This document shows, piece after piece, positions 1-5,684 of a stretch of 7,629 nucleotides of DNA; the stretch's first letter is position 1, and each line of letters opens with the position of its first letter. The position numbers and the translations under genes were made by a program. The notes beneath the pieces are model-generated. The model was not told the origin of the DNA, did not search any database, and worked only from the letters and a program-made list of their open reading frames with translations. Where the stretch lies: the NCBI GenBank assembly GCA_964415525.1, contig CAYQAS010000166.1, forward strand, positions 1 through 7,629. The letters are read 5' to 3'. The stretch is from CAZPUI01 sp964415525. Its GTDB lineage: Bacteria; Acidobacteriota; Holophagae; Holophagales; Holophagaceae.

Positions 1-554
1 GCGGGGTCTGGTGGAGGCAGTTCGACCACCTTCTTCACCGCCTCCATCGAGAGGCTGATTGAGGGATTCTTCTCCCGCGCAGACCAGACGGCGGCCGCGA
101 CCCAGCCTCCGGGCCTCAGCACGCGTGCGATTTCAGCTGCCGCCTTCGGAATATTCGGCAGAAACATCAGGCAGAAGCGGCTAGTGACGGCATCGAACGA
201 GTTTGCGTCAAATGGAAGCGCCGTTACGTCACTCGTGCGGAACGTCACGTTCGTGAGGTTCAATGCCGTCGCCTTGCGCCGCGCCACGTTGAGCATCTGC
301 TCGGCGAGATCCAGCCCGATCATGCTTCCACTCGGCCCAACGGTTTGTGCGCCGAGAAGGGCGGGGTAGCCGGTGCCCGAACCGAGATCGAGCACGCGCA
401 TGCCGAACCGAAGCCGCGCATCGGCCACGAGCCGGTGATTCAAAAACGCCATCTGCTCGTCGAAGAATCGATCCCACTTATCCCAGCCTCCGGCAACGCG
501 ATTCCAGTCCTGCCGTTGGCCTTCGATCAGCTGCTCCGGTGTCTGCCCCATCAT
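1..554 (-). CDS. Class I SAM-dependent methyltransferase (UbiE/Methyltransf_11-like), 3' end cut by window edge
   Basis: About 184 residues are visible and the reading frame stays open to base 1, so the C-terminus lies outside the window. It should transfer a methyl group from S-adenosylmethionine; the acceptor cannot be told. The Rossmann motif I, VLDLGSGTGYPA, is at residues 54-65, the acidic residue at the end of beta-2 is D82 (GLDLAEQML), TSDVTALPF at about 107-115 fits motif II, and ARVLRPGG at 143-150 is the usual post-motif. The N-terminal QDWNRVAGGWDKWDRFF (15-31) resembles the lead-in of UbiE/ArsM-type enzymes. Tandem ATGs at 554 and 551 follow GGAAAG; either could be used. It lies 18 bases downstream of the lipoprotein gene, suggesting one transcript. 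The general class is secure; the substrate is unknown. Confidence 0.88.
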   Translation of the reverse strand, partial: MMGQTPEQLIEGQRQDWNRVAGGWDKWDRFFDEQMAFLNHRLVADARLRFGMRVLDLGSGTGYPALLGAQTVGPSGSMIGLDLAEQMLNVARRKATALNLTNVTFRTSDVTALPFDANSFDAVTSRFCLMFLPNIPKAAAEIARVLRPGGWVAAAVWSAREKNPSISLSMEAVKKVVELPPPDP

Positions 555-572
555 CTCTTTCCTTTCGGCAGG

Positions 573-1007
573 TTACTTGATCGTCTGCAACGTGTCGCGC
601 AATTCCTTCAACTCGGTGCTCAATAGATCGAGGTGCAGGTCGCGCTGTGGCTGGTCGGCTTTGAATTTCCACAGCCGCTTGAAGATTGCCGTCAATTCCT
701 TCTTGTGCGTCACGGCCAAGTCGTAGGTCGGTGTCTTGGCCTGGGCATCCGTCACACTGCAGAACGCATCATTGAGCGCATGGAACTGATTGTGCAGATC
801 ATCGAAGGCAGTATCGACGCCCGTTCCGCCCTTGGCCTTGGCCGCCGTGGACTCCATCATAGTCGTGAGGTTGATCATCGTCTCAACCCCGCTGGAGCCC
901 TTCGCTTGTGTGGCATAGTCACCTGCTCGGGGATAGAACAAATAGCTGCAGCCGGAGAGCCCGACCAGCAGCATTGAGAGAGCGAACAGTCCAATTGCAC
1001 GTGTCAT
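573..1007 (-). CDS. Small predicted lipoprotein of unknown function
   Basis: This 144-residue protein starts with a short positive N-terminus (MTR), a hydrophobic stretch to about residue 16 and a lipobox LSGC with the lipidated Cys at residue 20. It should be cleaved by signal peptidase II and anchored to a membrane; Ser at +2 would favour outer-membrane sorting under the E. coli rule. The mature part is mostly helical and polar, with Lys/Gly-rich stretches near residues 36-62 and a charged, Leu-rich tail (HLDLLSTELKELRDTL) that could form a coiled coil. I recognise no domain family. The start at 1007 is chosen because AAAGGAG sits 7 bases before it and it places the signal peptide at the N-terminus; an upstream ATG at 1049 would add 14 residues that spoil the signal. 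It precedes the methyltransferase by 18 bases. Confidence 0.82.
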   Translation of the reverse strand: MTRAIGLFALSMLLVGLSGCSYLFYPRAGDYATQAKGSSGVETMINLTTMMESTAAKAKGGTGVDTAFDDLHNQFHALNDAFCSVTDAQAKTPTYDLAVTHKKELTAIFKRLWKFKADQPQRDLHLDLLSTELKELRDTLQTIK

Positions 1008-1079
1008 ACAGGTCTCCTTTGTGGACTGGTTGCATGCATAGTCAAGCATGTTGTCCTGCTGAGGTCAACTTCGTTCCGA

Positions 1080-1448
1080 TCAGCCCATCGTATAGAAGAA
1101 TTCTTCCTTGACGACCTTTCCATTTTGGACTGTGTAGAGGCCTGTTTCGTCCACGGTCATGCGTTTTCCGTTGTGTTTAGGCGTCATGTCATACTTAAAA
1201 CGTATGATGAAACGGTCGCCGTGTGGATAGGGCCCTTCAACCGTGCTTTCATGGATCTGATGATTGTCGACCCACCATTGATTCTTCCCTTTGATAGCCT
1301 GAATGCCCTGTTGGGTTTGACCCATCCCGGGCATCGCAACAGCTTCAACACTCTCGATATTCGGCGAATACAAGTGATCGATCGCCTCCTGATTCTTGCC
1401 CTGCCTGCATAATGCGACAAGTTCTTTACCGATTTCCATGGTCGTCAT
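1080..1448 (-). CDS. NTF2-like / SnoaL-like domain protein
   Basis: This 122-residue protein has the length and pattern of single-domain NTF2-fold proteins. It opens with a helix ending CRQGKNQEAIDHLYSPNIESVEA (residues 14-36), followed by a GIQAIKGKNQWWVDNH segment (48-63), then alternating strands, including DRFIIRFKYDMTP (78-90), and closes with GLYTVQNGKVVKEEFFYT (103-120). This layout is usual for SnoaL-like or ketosteroid-isomerase-like proteins, which may bind or isomerise small hydrophobic molecules or serve as orphan fold proteins. No specific catalytic Asp/His set can be assigned with confidence. The ATG at 1448 has AAGGAGG 9 bases upstream. It lies 72 bases from the hydrolase stop and 72 bases from the lipoprotein start, so co-transcription is possible but unproven. 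Confidence 0.85.
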   Translation of the reverse strand: MTTMEIGKELVALCRQGKNQEAIDHLYSPNIESVEAVAMPGMGQTQQGIQAIKGKNQWWVDNHQIHESTVEGPYPHGDRFIIRFKYDMTPKHNGKRMTVDETGLYTVQNGKVVKEEFFYTMG

Positions 1449-1520
1449 GATTGAAATCCTCCTTGGTTGATGGATGATGGTTCTGAGGAACCCCGCATGT
1501 CGGTTTTGCTTGGCCCACCG

Positions 1521-2552
1521 TTAACGGCGCGGCAGCGTTCTGTCGAAGAAGTCGAGCATCAAACGGGCGATCTCATTCCTCTTGTCTTCGAGCGCGAAGT
1601 GTCCGGTGTCGAGCAGATGCAGTTCGGCGCGGGGCAGATCGCGAATATAGGCGCGGGCTCCCTCGGCTGGGAAAATCACGTCGTTCTTACCCCAGACAAT
1701 CAGCGTCGGCGGTTGATGTATACGAAAGTACTCGTGCCACTCGGCATACTGCGCGAGGTTGTTGCGGTAGTCGTACAGCAGCGCCAACATGATGTCTTTA
1801 TTGCCGGGGCGATTTATCAAAGTTCGCTGCAGCACCCAGCTGTCCGGATTGATACGTGCCGGTTCCTGCACCCCATGGGTGTAGTTCCATTCGAGAGCCG
1901 CGTTTGACATGGCAGCCTCGCGAATGATGTCGAAGTTGGTGGTCGAGGGGTCTTGCCATAAAGTGCGAGCCGGCTTCCAGAAGCTGTCCGGCAAGCCCTC
2001 TTCATAGGCGTTCGCATTCTGGACGATGAGAGCGGATACTTTGTCCGGGTGCCTACTGGCTAGCCTGAGGCCCACGGGCCCGCCAAAATCCTGCATGTAC
2101 AGAGCGTATCTGTCCAGGTGGAACTGACTGATGAAATGCTCCATGATATCCGCTAAGTGATCGAAGGTGTAGGAGAATGCGGAGGGAGAGGGTGTGTCGC
2201 TATACCCAAATCCGGGATAATCCGGTGCGATGACATGAAAACGCCCGGCCAACTGTCCAAGAAGGTCACGATACATAAATGACGACGCCGGAAAGCCGTG
2301 GAGCAGCACGATCGTAGGGGCGTGCTTTGGCCCGGCTTCGCGGTAAAAGATCTGAAGTCCATCGATTGTGATCGTCTTGTGGAGTATGGGGGAGGTATGC
2401 GCCATTGCAGGAATGTCCTTCGAGACAGTAACCGTCGATACATCATCGGTCAAGGCAGAAGCCCGGACCTCAGCGACAACACCTAACACAATCGCTAGGG
2501 CCGCCAGGCTTCGAAAAATCCGTTGGCTGACGTATGGTTCTGTCTTGATCAT
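1521..2552 (-). CDS. Exported alpha/beta hydrolase with Asp nucleophile (epoxide hydrolase/dehalogenase-like)
   Basis: The protein has 343 residues. Residues 1-33 look like a signal peptide: basic start, hydrophobic core SLAALAIVLGVVA (15-27), then Ala-X-Ala near 31-33, so the enzyme is probably periplasmic. The alpha/beta hydrolase core follows: LLHGFP at 83-88 (oxyanion His-Gly), DYPGFGYSD at 111-119, nucleophile elbow MQDFGG with D155, acid D291 in GKNDVIF, and catalytic H318 in DTGHFALED. A cap domain spans about 183-275. An Asp nucleophile is typical of epoxide hydrolases and haloalkane or fluoroacetate dehalogenases rather than Ser esterases. However, residue 156 is Phe, where haloalkane dehalogenases have the halide-binding Trp, so a dehalogenase label is not justified. 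The ATG at 2552 has TGGAGG 6 bases upstream. A longer frame to 2660 would overlap the TfoX-like gene and bury the signal. Substrate unknown. Confidence 0.9.
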   Translation of the reverse strand: MIKTEPYVSQRIFRSLAALAIVLGVVAEVRASALTDDVSTVTVSKDIPAMAHTSPILHKTITIDGLQIFYREAGPKHAPTIVLLHGFPASSFMYRDLLGQLAGRFHVIAPDYPGFGYSDTPSPSAFSYTFDHLADIMEHFISQFHLDRYALYMQDFGGPVGLRLASRHPDKVSALIVQNANAYEEGLPDSFWKPARTLWQDPSTTNFDIIREAAMSNAALEWNYTHGVQEPARINPDSWVLQRTLINRPGNKDIMLALLYDYRNNLAQYAEWHEYFRIHQPPTLIVWGKNDVIFPAEGARAYIRDLPRAELHLLDTGHFALEDKRNEIARLMLDFFDRTLPRR

Positions 2553-2593
2553 CGGATGCCTCCAATCATCTTGTGTGCCGATCCGGCGACTCT

Positions 2594-2941
2594 TTAACGA
2601 ACAGCCGCACGCTTGGCAGGTGGCAGACTTGTGACAAACTGCTGGCTCTGTGCGACCCACTGGCGCAATTGCACCGCAGTCCTCACGCCACCGGGGCTCA
2701 CATAGATGTAACCCTTCATTGGGCGTCCCGTGAAATCCATTGGTCTTGTGTGAGGCTTCTTCAACGCCGCATCGTTGGCCTCCGGCCCCACCCGCACGAC
2801 CAGATCGTTGTTCAAGATTCCGACGAACATCTTCCCGTGTGACAGATAGGCGAGCCCGCCGAACATCTTTTTCTCAATGATGGCGTTCTGTCCCTTCAAA
2901 AGTGTGCGCACGCGCGTCGCTAACTGCTCATCGTAGGCCAT
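2594..2941 (-). CDS. TfoX/Sxy N-terminal-domain protein
   Basis: This 115-residue protein matches the stand-alone TfoX N-terminal domain in length and pattern: a helix MAYDEQLATRVRTLL (1-15), the hallmark KKMFGGLAYLSHGKMFVGI (24-42), a strand NNDLVVRVGPE (44-54), then RPMDFTGRPMKGYIYVSP (66-83) and a final helix to about residue 102. In gamma-proteobacteria full-length TfoX/Sxy promotes competence gene expression. Single-domain versions like this one are widespread and mostly of unknown role, so competence should not be inferred here. The ATG at 2941 has AGGAGG 6 bases upstream. The hydrolase gene begins 41 bases after its stop, which suggests a shared transcript. Family membership is firm, function is not. 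Confidence 0.9.
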   Translation of the reverse strand: MAYDEQLATRVRTLLKGQNAIIEKKMFGGLAYLSHGKMFVGILNNDLVVRVGPEANDAALKKPHTRPMDFTGRPMKGYIYVSPGGVRTAVQLRQWVAQSQQFVTSLPPAKRAAVR

Positions 2942-3003
2942 GTCTTTCCTCCTGCCTCAATCGAAGACGGACCTAAACAAGCGCCCAGACCCTGTCTTAC
3001 ACA

Positions 3004-3176
3004 TCACTGCATCCCAAGAGCCTTCATGAAGTTTCGCGAGGGTCGTAGTAGACCGCCTGTTCGATGATTTTGCCGTCTCATAAAATGGTAATGATCGACC
3101 TCACCGGCACGTTGATCGCGACGGTCTTAATCGCTGCGTTCATTTGAATACTGTCGTTTGATTTCTTCTGAATCAT
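3004..3176 (-). pseudogene. Remnant of an NTF2/SnoaL-like gene (C-terminal part), broken by stops and a frameshift
   Basis: Read from the ATG at 3176, which overlaps the SDR stop as ATGA, the frame gives 32 residues ending VAINVPVRSIITIL and a TGA at 3078-3080. The same frame continues DGKIIEQAVYYDPRE up to a second TGA. A shift of one frame after about 3040 yields FMKALGMQ and a stop at 3004-3006. The sequence DGKIxEQAVYYDP followed by FxxALG resembles the C-terminal end of NTF2/SnoaL-like proteins as I know them, so this looks like a decayed gene whose N-terminal half is missing. The 32-residue open frame could be translated by coupling from the SDR gene but would hold no complete domain. 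Two small assembly errors could also give this picture, but the missing N-terminal part would remain unexplained. It is not an obvious copy of the intact NTF2-like gene at 1080-1448. Confidence 0.6.
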
Positions 3177-3931
3177 ACTGCCATCACTCCCCCGTCCACA
3201 GCCAAGATGCTCCCGGTGGTCCAGCGTGACTCGTCGGATGCGAAATAAATCACCGCTTCGGCGATTTCTTCCGGCTGTCCCAAGCGCCCCATAGGGTGAA
3301 TGCCTTCAAAAAAAGTCTTCATGTTCGGATCATTCAGCATCGCTAGGACAGGAGCAGTCAGTACCCCAGCCGGACAAATACAGTTGCATCGGATTCCCTG
3401 TTTTGCATACTCGATGGCCACCGTCTTGGTCAGCATGTTCACCCCTGCCTTGGCTGCCTGATAGGCATGACTGGGAAAGCCGGGCATCGCTTTCATGCCC
3501 GCGACTGTCGATACATTGATGATAGAGCCTTCACCCTGCTTCAACATCTGTGGAATCCCGGCACGGATGAATCGGAACGTGCCCTTCATGAAAATATCGA
3601 AGGTCTCGTCCCAAATTTTATCGCTCGTTTCATGTAGTGGCCCGGCGTGGAACAAGTTCCCTGCGTTATTCACGAGAATGTCGAGACGGCCGAATGTACG
3701 GACTGTGGTTGCTATCGCCTCTTGTATATCCCGTTCATTGGTTACGCTTCCTTGAATCGCCAGTGCGCGACCGCCATGTTGCTCGATGTCTTTGACGACC
3801 CGCACTAATTCGGCCTCCCGCCGTCCCGTGATCGCGACCTTGGCGCCTTCGCGTGCAAAGACCTTGGCAATCGCTTCCCCAATCCCGCTCCCTCCACCTG
3901 TAACAATGGCGACTTTATTTTTGAGTCTCAT
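3173..3931 (-). CDS. SDR family NAD(P)-dependent oxidoreductase
   Basis: This 252-residue protein is a full-length classical short-chain dehydrogenase/reductase. The cofactor motif TGGGSGIG is at residues 11-18, NNAG at 88-91, active-site Ser 141 in NVSTVAG, and Tyr 157 and Lys 161 in YQAAK. ITGRR after beta-2 (34-38), with no acidic residue, suggests NADP(H) preference. The C-terminal SILAVDGG (241-248) is typical. The active-site Asn of the usual N-S-Y-K tetrad, normally in a VNLKGTF-like segment, aligns with Phe 114 (DIFMKGTF), which is odd. The start is ATG 3931 with AAGGAGG 5 bases upstream. A GTG at 3937 overlaps that ribosome site and is unlikely. The zinc-ribbon gene ends 37 bases upstream, so the two are probably co-transcribed. 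It would oxidise an alcohol or reduce a carbonyl; the substrate is unknown. Confidence 0.93.
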   Translation of the reverse strand: MRLKNKVAIVTGGGSGIGEAIAKVFAREGAKVAITGRREAELVRVVKDIEQHGGRALAIQGSVTNERDIQEAIATTVRTFGRLDILVNNAGNLFHAGPLHETSDKIWDETFDIFMKGTFRFIRAGIPQMLKQGEGSIINVSTVAGMKAMPGFPSHAYQAAKAGVNMLTKTVAIEYAKQGIRCNCICPAGVLTAPVLAMLNDPNMKTFFEGIHPMGRLGQPEEIAEAVIYFASDESRWTTGSILAVDGGVMAV

Positions 3932-3968
3932 GGGCACCTCCTTGAGAAAAATTGTGCGACTGATGTGG

Positions 3969-4130
3969 CTAGGTCTTGTTGGCTGTGTGATGATGAGTCG
4001 TGATCACAGGATCGACGATCTCTCCACAATTGAGGCAGCGCCAGGCGAAGACTTCATACCCAGCAGAGCCAAATTCAAGATCGTCGTAGCGCTCCCGAAC
4101 CATGAGCCCATCACAACGTCGACATGTCAC
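3969..4130 (-). CDS. 53-residue zinc-ribbon-like protein (GTG start)
   Basis: This short gene begins at GTG 4130, preceded by GAGGAGG with a 6-base spacer, and ends at TAG 3969-3971. The product begins MTCRRCDGLMVRERYDD, has a central YEVFAWRCLNCGE and ends in a His-rich tail (TTHHHTANKT). The two knuckles, C3-x2-C6 and C32-x2-C35, can bind one zinc ion as a zinc ribbon. The spacing and the strong ribosome site make it a real gene despite its size and non-ATG start. Similar tiny zinc-ribbon proteins are, from memory, common in Nitrospira-like genomes, with no known role; protein or nucleic acid binding is only a guess. It lies 82 bases after the TetR stop and 37 bases before the SDR start. 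The histidines at 46-48 could add metal contacts. Confidence 0.8.
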   Translation of the reverse strand: MTCRRCDGLMVRERYDDLEFGSAGYEVFAWRCLNCGEIVDPVITTHHHTANKT

Positions 4131-4171
4131 AAACCACCTCCTCTACCGGAAGGCCTCCATCACTTTGAGTC

Positions 4172-4187
4172 TGGAATGAATGTTCCA
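4172..4187. promoter_or_regulatory. Candidate operator: TGGAA-N6-TTCCA palindrome upstream of zinc-ribbon/SDR genes
   Basis: The 16-base site has perfect 5-base arms around a 6-base centre and lies about 42 bases before the zinc-ribbon GTG. Read on the minus strand it is TGGAACATTCATTCCA, which matches the plus-strand 4846-4861 site over the tetR promoter (TGGAACGATCAGTCAA) at 12 of 16 positions. Both could be TetR-family binding sites. I could not place a convincing -35/-10 pair around it. TGGAAC also occurs by chance in coding sequence at 781, 2119 and 3648, so the hexamer alone proves nothing. Confidence 0.35.
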
Positions 4188-4212
4188 TAACGGGCCAAAA
4201 AAAGAGATCAGT

Positions 4213-4794
4213 TCAGTCCAAGATGGAGAGCGCGGTCTCCGCTGTTTGCTCCACCACGTCAGCCGGCGTACCTGCTTTGATCATCACAATGGTTCCTTGC
4301 ATCATCGTCGTCAGAAAGCGCGCCAGCGCCCGTGGATCTTTTTCACTGCTCAATTCACCCTGCAGTTTCGCACGGGCCAAGGCCTTGAAGAACGTATCTT
4401 CAGCCAACTTGAGTGCCTGGCGGAGTGTGCCCGCAATCTCCAGCTCGTGTGGCGCCAGTTCCATAACGGTGTTCGAAATCAGACAGCCTCGTCGTTGTGG
4501 ATCGGCCAAGGCTCCTGCAATCATGCCATTGATGAATCGCCGCAAGGTGGGGAGCGTCGGGCCTGGTTGCTCGAGGACGGAAAACATCGGTCTGACGAAA
4601 GTGGTGCAGTACCGATCCACCACTTTTTGAAACAGTCGGCGTTTATCGCCGAACGTGTCATAGAGCGAACCGCGATTCAGATCCATCGCGTTCAGCAGAT
4701 CTTCCATCGAAGTAGCCTCGTAGCCTTTGTGCCAAAAGACGTGCATTGCTTTCTCGATCGCGTCGTCTGGGTTGAATTCTTTCGGACGGGGCAA
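4213..4794 (-). CDS. TetR/AcrR-family transcriptional regulator (TTG start)
   Basis: This 193-residue protein has the standard TetR layout: helix 1 PDDAIEKAMHVFWHKGYEATS (9-29), then the helix-turn-helix MEDLLNAMDLNRGSLYDTFGDKRRLF (30-55), with the signature GSLYDTFGDK, followed by an all-helical ligand and dimer domain. RRGCLISNTVMELAPHE (about 101-117) resembles the C-terminal domain of NemR/DhaR-like regulators, which often sense electrophiles or small aromatics; the ligand here is unknown. The start is TTG 4794, with AGAGGAG 7 bases upstream and no better ATG. Its promoter faces the divergent DUF6714-like gene, and an operator-like motif lies over the promoter, which suggests autoregulation. 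The downstream zinc-ribbon and SDR genes are the likeliest targets, with the divergent pair as an alternative. Confidence 0.93.
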   Translation of the reverse strand: MPRPKEFNPDDAIEKAMHVFWHKGYEATSMEDLLNAMDLNRGSLYDTFGDKRRLFQKVVDRYCTTFVRPMFSVLEQPGPTLPTLRRFINGMIAGALADPQRRGCLISNTVMELAPHELEIAGTLRQALKLAEDTFFKALARAKLQGELSSEKDPRALARFLTTMMQGTIVMIKAGTPADVVEQTAETALSILD

Positions 4795-4832
4795 CTTGGT
4801 TCTCCTCTCATGTTATTTCCAGGTAGAGGGAA

Positions 4833-4861
4833 AAGTAACACATATTGGAACGATCAGTCAA
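4833..4861 (-). promoter_or_regulatory. Sigma-70-type promoter of the TetR gene
   Basis: On the minus strand TTGACT (4861-4856) is followed by a 17-base spacer and TTACTT (4838-4833). Transcription would begin near 4826, giving a leader of about 32 bases before the TTG start at 4794. The -35 is one base from consensus and the spacer is ideal; the -10 is weaker. Confidence 0.6.
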
Positions 4862-4863
4862 TA
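4843..4863. promoter_or_regulatory. Candidate TetR operator over the tetR promoter
   Basis: TATTG-N11-CAATA forms a 21-base inverted repeat with perfect 5-base arms that covers the -35 box and part of the spacer. Inside it, TGGAACGATCAGTCAA (4846-4861) resembles the palindrome at 4172-4187. Binding here would block RNA polymerase, as expected for an autoregulated TetR-family repressor. The internal symmetry of the 11 central bases is poor, so this is a candidate only. Confidence 0.4.
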
Positions 4864-4960
4864 ATGGATGGTCGTACGCATCTATCGTGGTGGATGACGC
4901 TGTCAAAGTGCCATACAAGAGAATGGACCTTGCCTTGTACCTCTGGTAGAAAGGTTGCGG

Positions 4961-4973
4961 TGTGTGACACACA
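4961..4973. promoter_or_regulatory. Perfect 13-base palindrome TGTGTG-A-CACACA before the DUF6714-like gene
   Basis: The site has 6-base arms with a single central base and lies 45 bases upstream of the ATG at 5019, where an operator or activator site would be expected. It does not resemble the TGGAAC-type sites near the TetR gene, so a different regulator may act here. I found no convincing plus-strand -35/-10 pair beside it. Alternating TG/CA can also arise from simple sequence. Confidence 0.35.
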
Positions 4974-5018
4974 AGGGGCGCTTCAGGAGAACGTTTCAGT
5001 CGTCATGCGAAGGGAGCG

Positions 5019-5663
5019 ATGCAAAACAAACAGCGGGTCAGCGAGCACATTCGCCAGGCCTTTCGCGACACCGAACGTCCGGGAGATGCGTTTCTTCAGG
5101 GAAGCCACGAAGGCTGCGAGCCGGGCGAGTCGGTTGCACCGTTCATCGCGGTTACCGATTGGTCGCAATTGGACCCTGCGATTCTCGATGCGAACTACAA
5201 TGCGCTCAGTTTCTTGTCCGAAGGAGGCTTTCGGTATTTCCTCCCTGCTTATTTGATCGCCGACCTCGAAGACAGGCTGCACACCGCCGATCCGGTGTTC
5301 CACCTCACAAATGGATTTTCTGACAAGATCATCAAGATCCCCGCGGGGCAACGAATCCATGAGAAGACGATCGGCAAATCGGCCTTCGTCAATCCACGTC
5401 GATATGGCGCCATGACTTGGCAGGATCATGCACGTTGCCGGCTTTCTGTGTTCACGAGAGAGGAAGCCGGCGCCATCGTGGCCTACCTGCAATACAAACG
5501 GGACACAGACCCACATGGACTCAATGCCGAAGAGATTAATGGTGCACTCGACAGCTTCTGGCGGGACCGAGCTGTGAACGGTCCCACGCATCAGGCAATC
5601 CTGCAGCACCTCGCAGCAGAAGCGGAATACATGAAAGATATCGGAAGTGGAAAGAACGTATAA
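5019..5663 (+). CDS. DUF6714-like protein
   Basis: This 214-residue soluble protein has no signal peptide or membrane segment. Its clearest part is NALSFLSEGGFRYFLPAYLI (61-80), preceded by DWSQLDPAILDANY (47-60). It fits, from memory, the DUF6714 pattern of an N-terminal AF..TERP segment, the ALSFL-GFRYFLPAYL block and a late SVFTREEAGAIVAYLQYK helix (143-160). The family has no established function. ATG 5019 is the only start in this frame here; GAAGG at 5009-5013 gives a 5-base spacer. It is divergent from the TetR gene across 224 bases and lies 21 bases before the O-methyltransferase, so these two are probably one operon. The family call is by recalled resemblance only. Confidence 0.82.
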   Translation: MQNKQRVSEHIRQAFRDTERPGDAFLQGSHEGCEPGESVAPFIAVTDWSQLDPAILDANYNALSFLSEGGFRYFLPAYLIADLEDRLHTADPVFHLTNGFSDKIIKIPAGQRIHEKTIGKSAFVNPRRYGAMTWQDHARCRLSVFTREEAGAIVAYLQYKRDTDPHGLNAEEINGALDSFWRDRAVNGPTHQAILQHLAAEAEYMKDIGSGKNV

Positions 5664-5684
5664 ACGATAGGAAAGGATTGTCCA

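Noticed and set aside
1008..1049. A 14-residue N-terminal extension of the lipoprotein
   Set aside because: It would place extra residues before the signal peptide; the AAAGGAG site supports the start at 1007.
1479..1492. GGTTC-TGAG-GAACC hairpin as a terminator after the hydrolase gene
   Set aside because: The stem is only 5 pairs with no T-tract, so it is too weak to call.
1467..1907. A 146-codon open frame on the plus strand
   Set aside because: It lies antisense to the C-terminal half of the alpha/beta hydrolase, whose catalytic motifs are clear.
2553..2660. A 36-residue N-terminal extension of the alpha/beta hydrolase
   Set aside because: It would overlap the TfoX-like gene and hide the signal peptide; the ATG at 2552 has a good ribosome site.
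3932..3937. GTG start for the SDR gene
   Set aside because: The GTG overlaps the AAGGAGG ribosome site, which is correctly spaced for the ATG at 3931.
4180..5256. A 358-codon open frame on the plus strand
   Set aside because: It runs antisense through the TetR gene and then out of frame over the DUF6714-like start; the product has no recognisable domain and an implausible composition.
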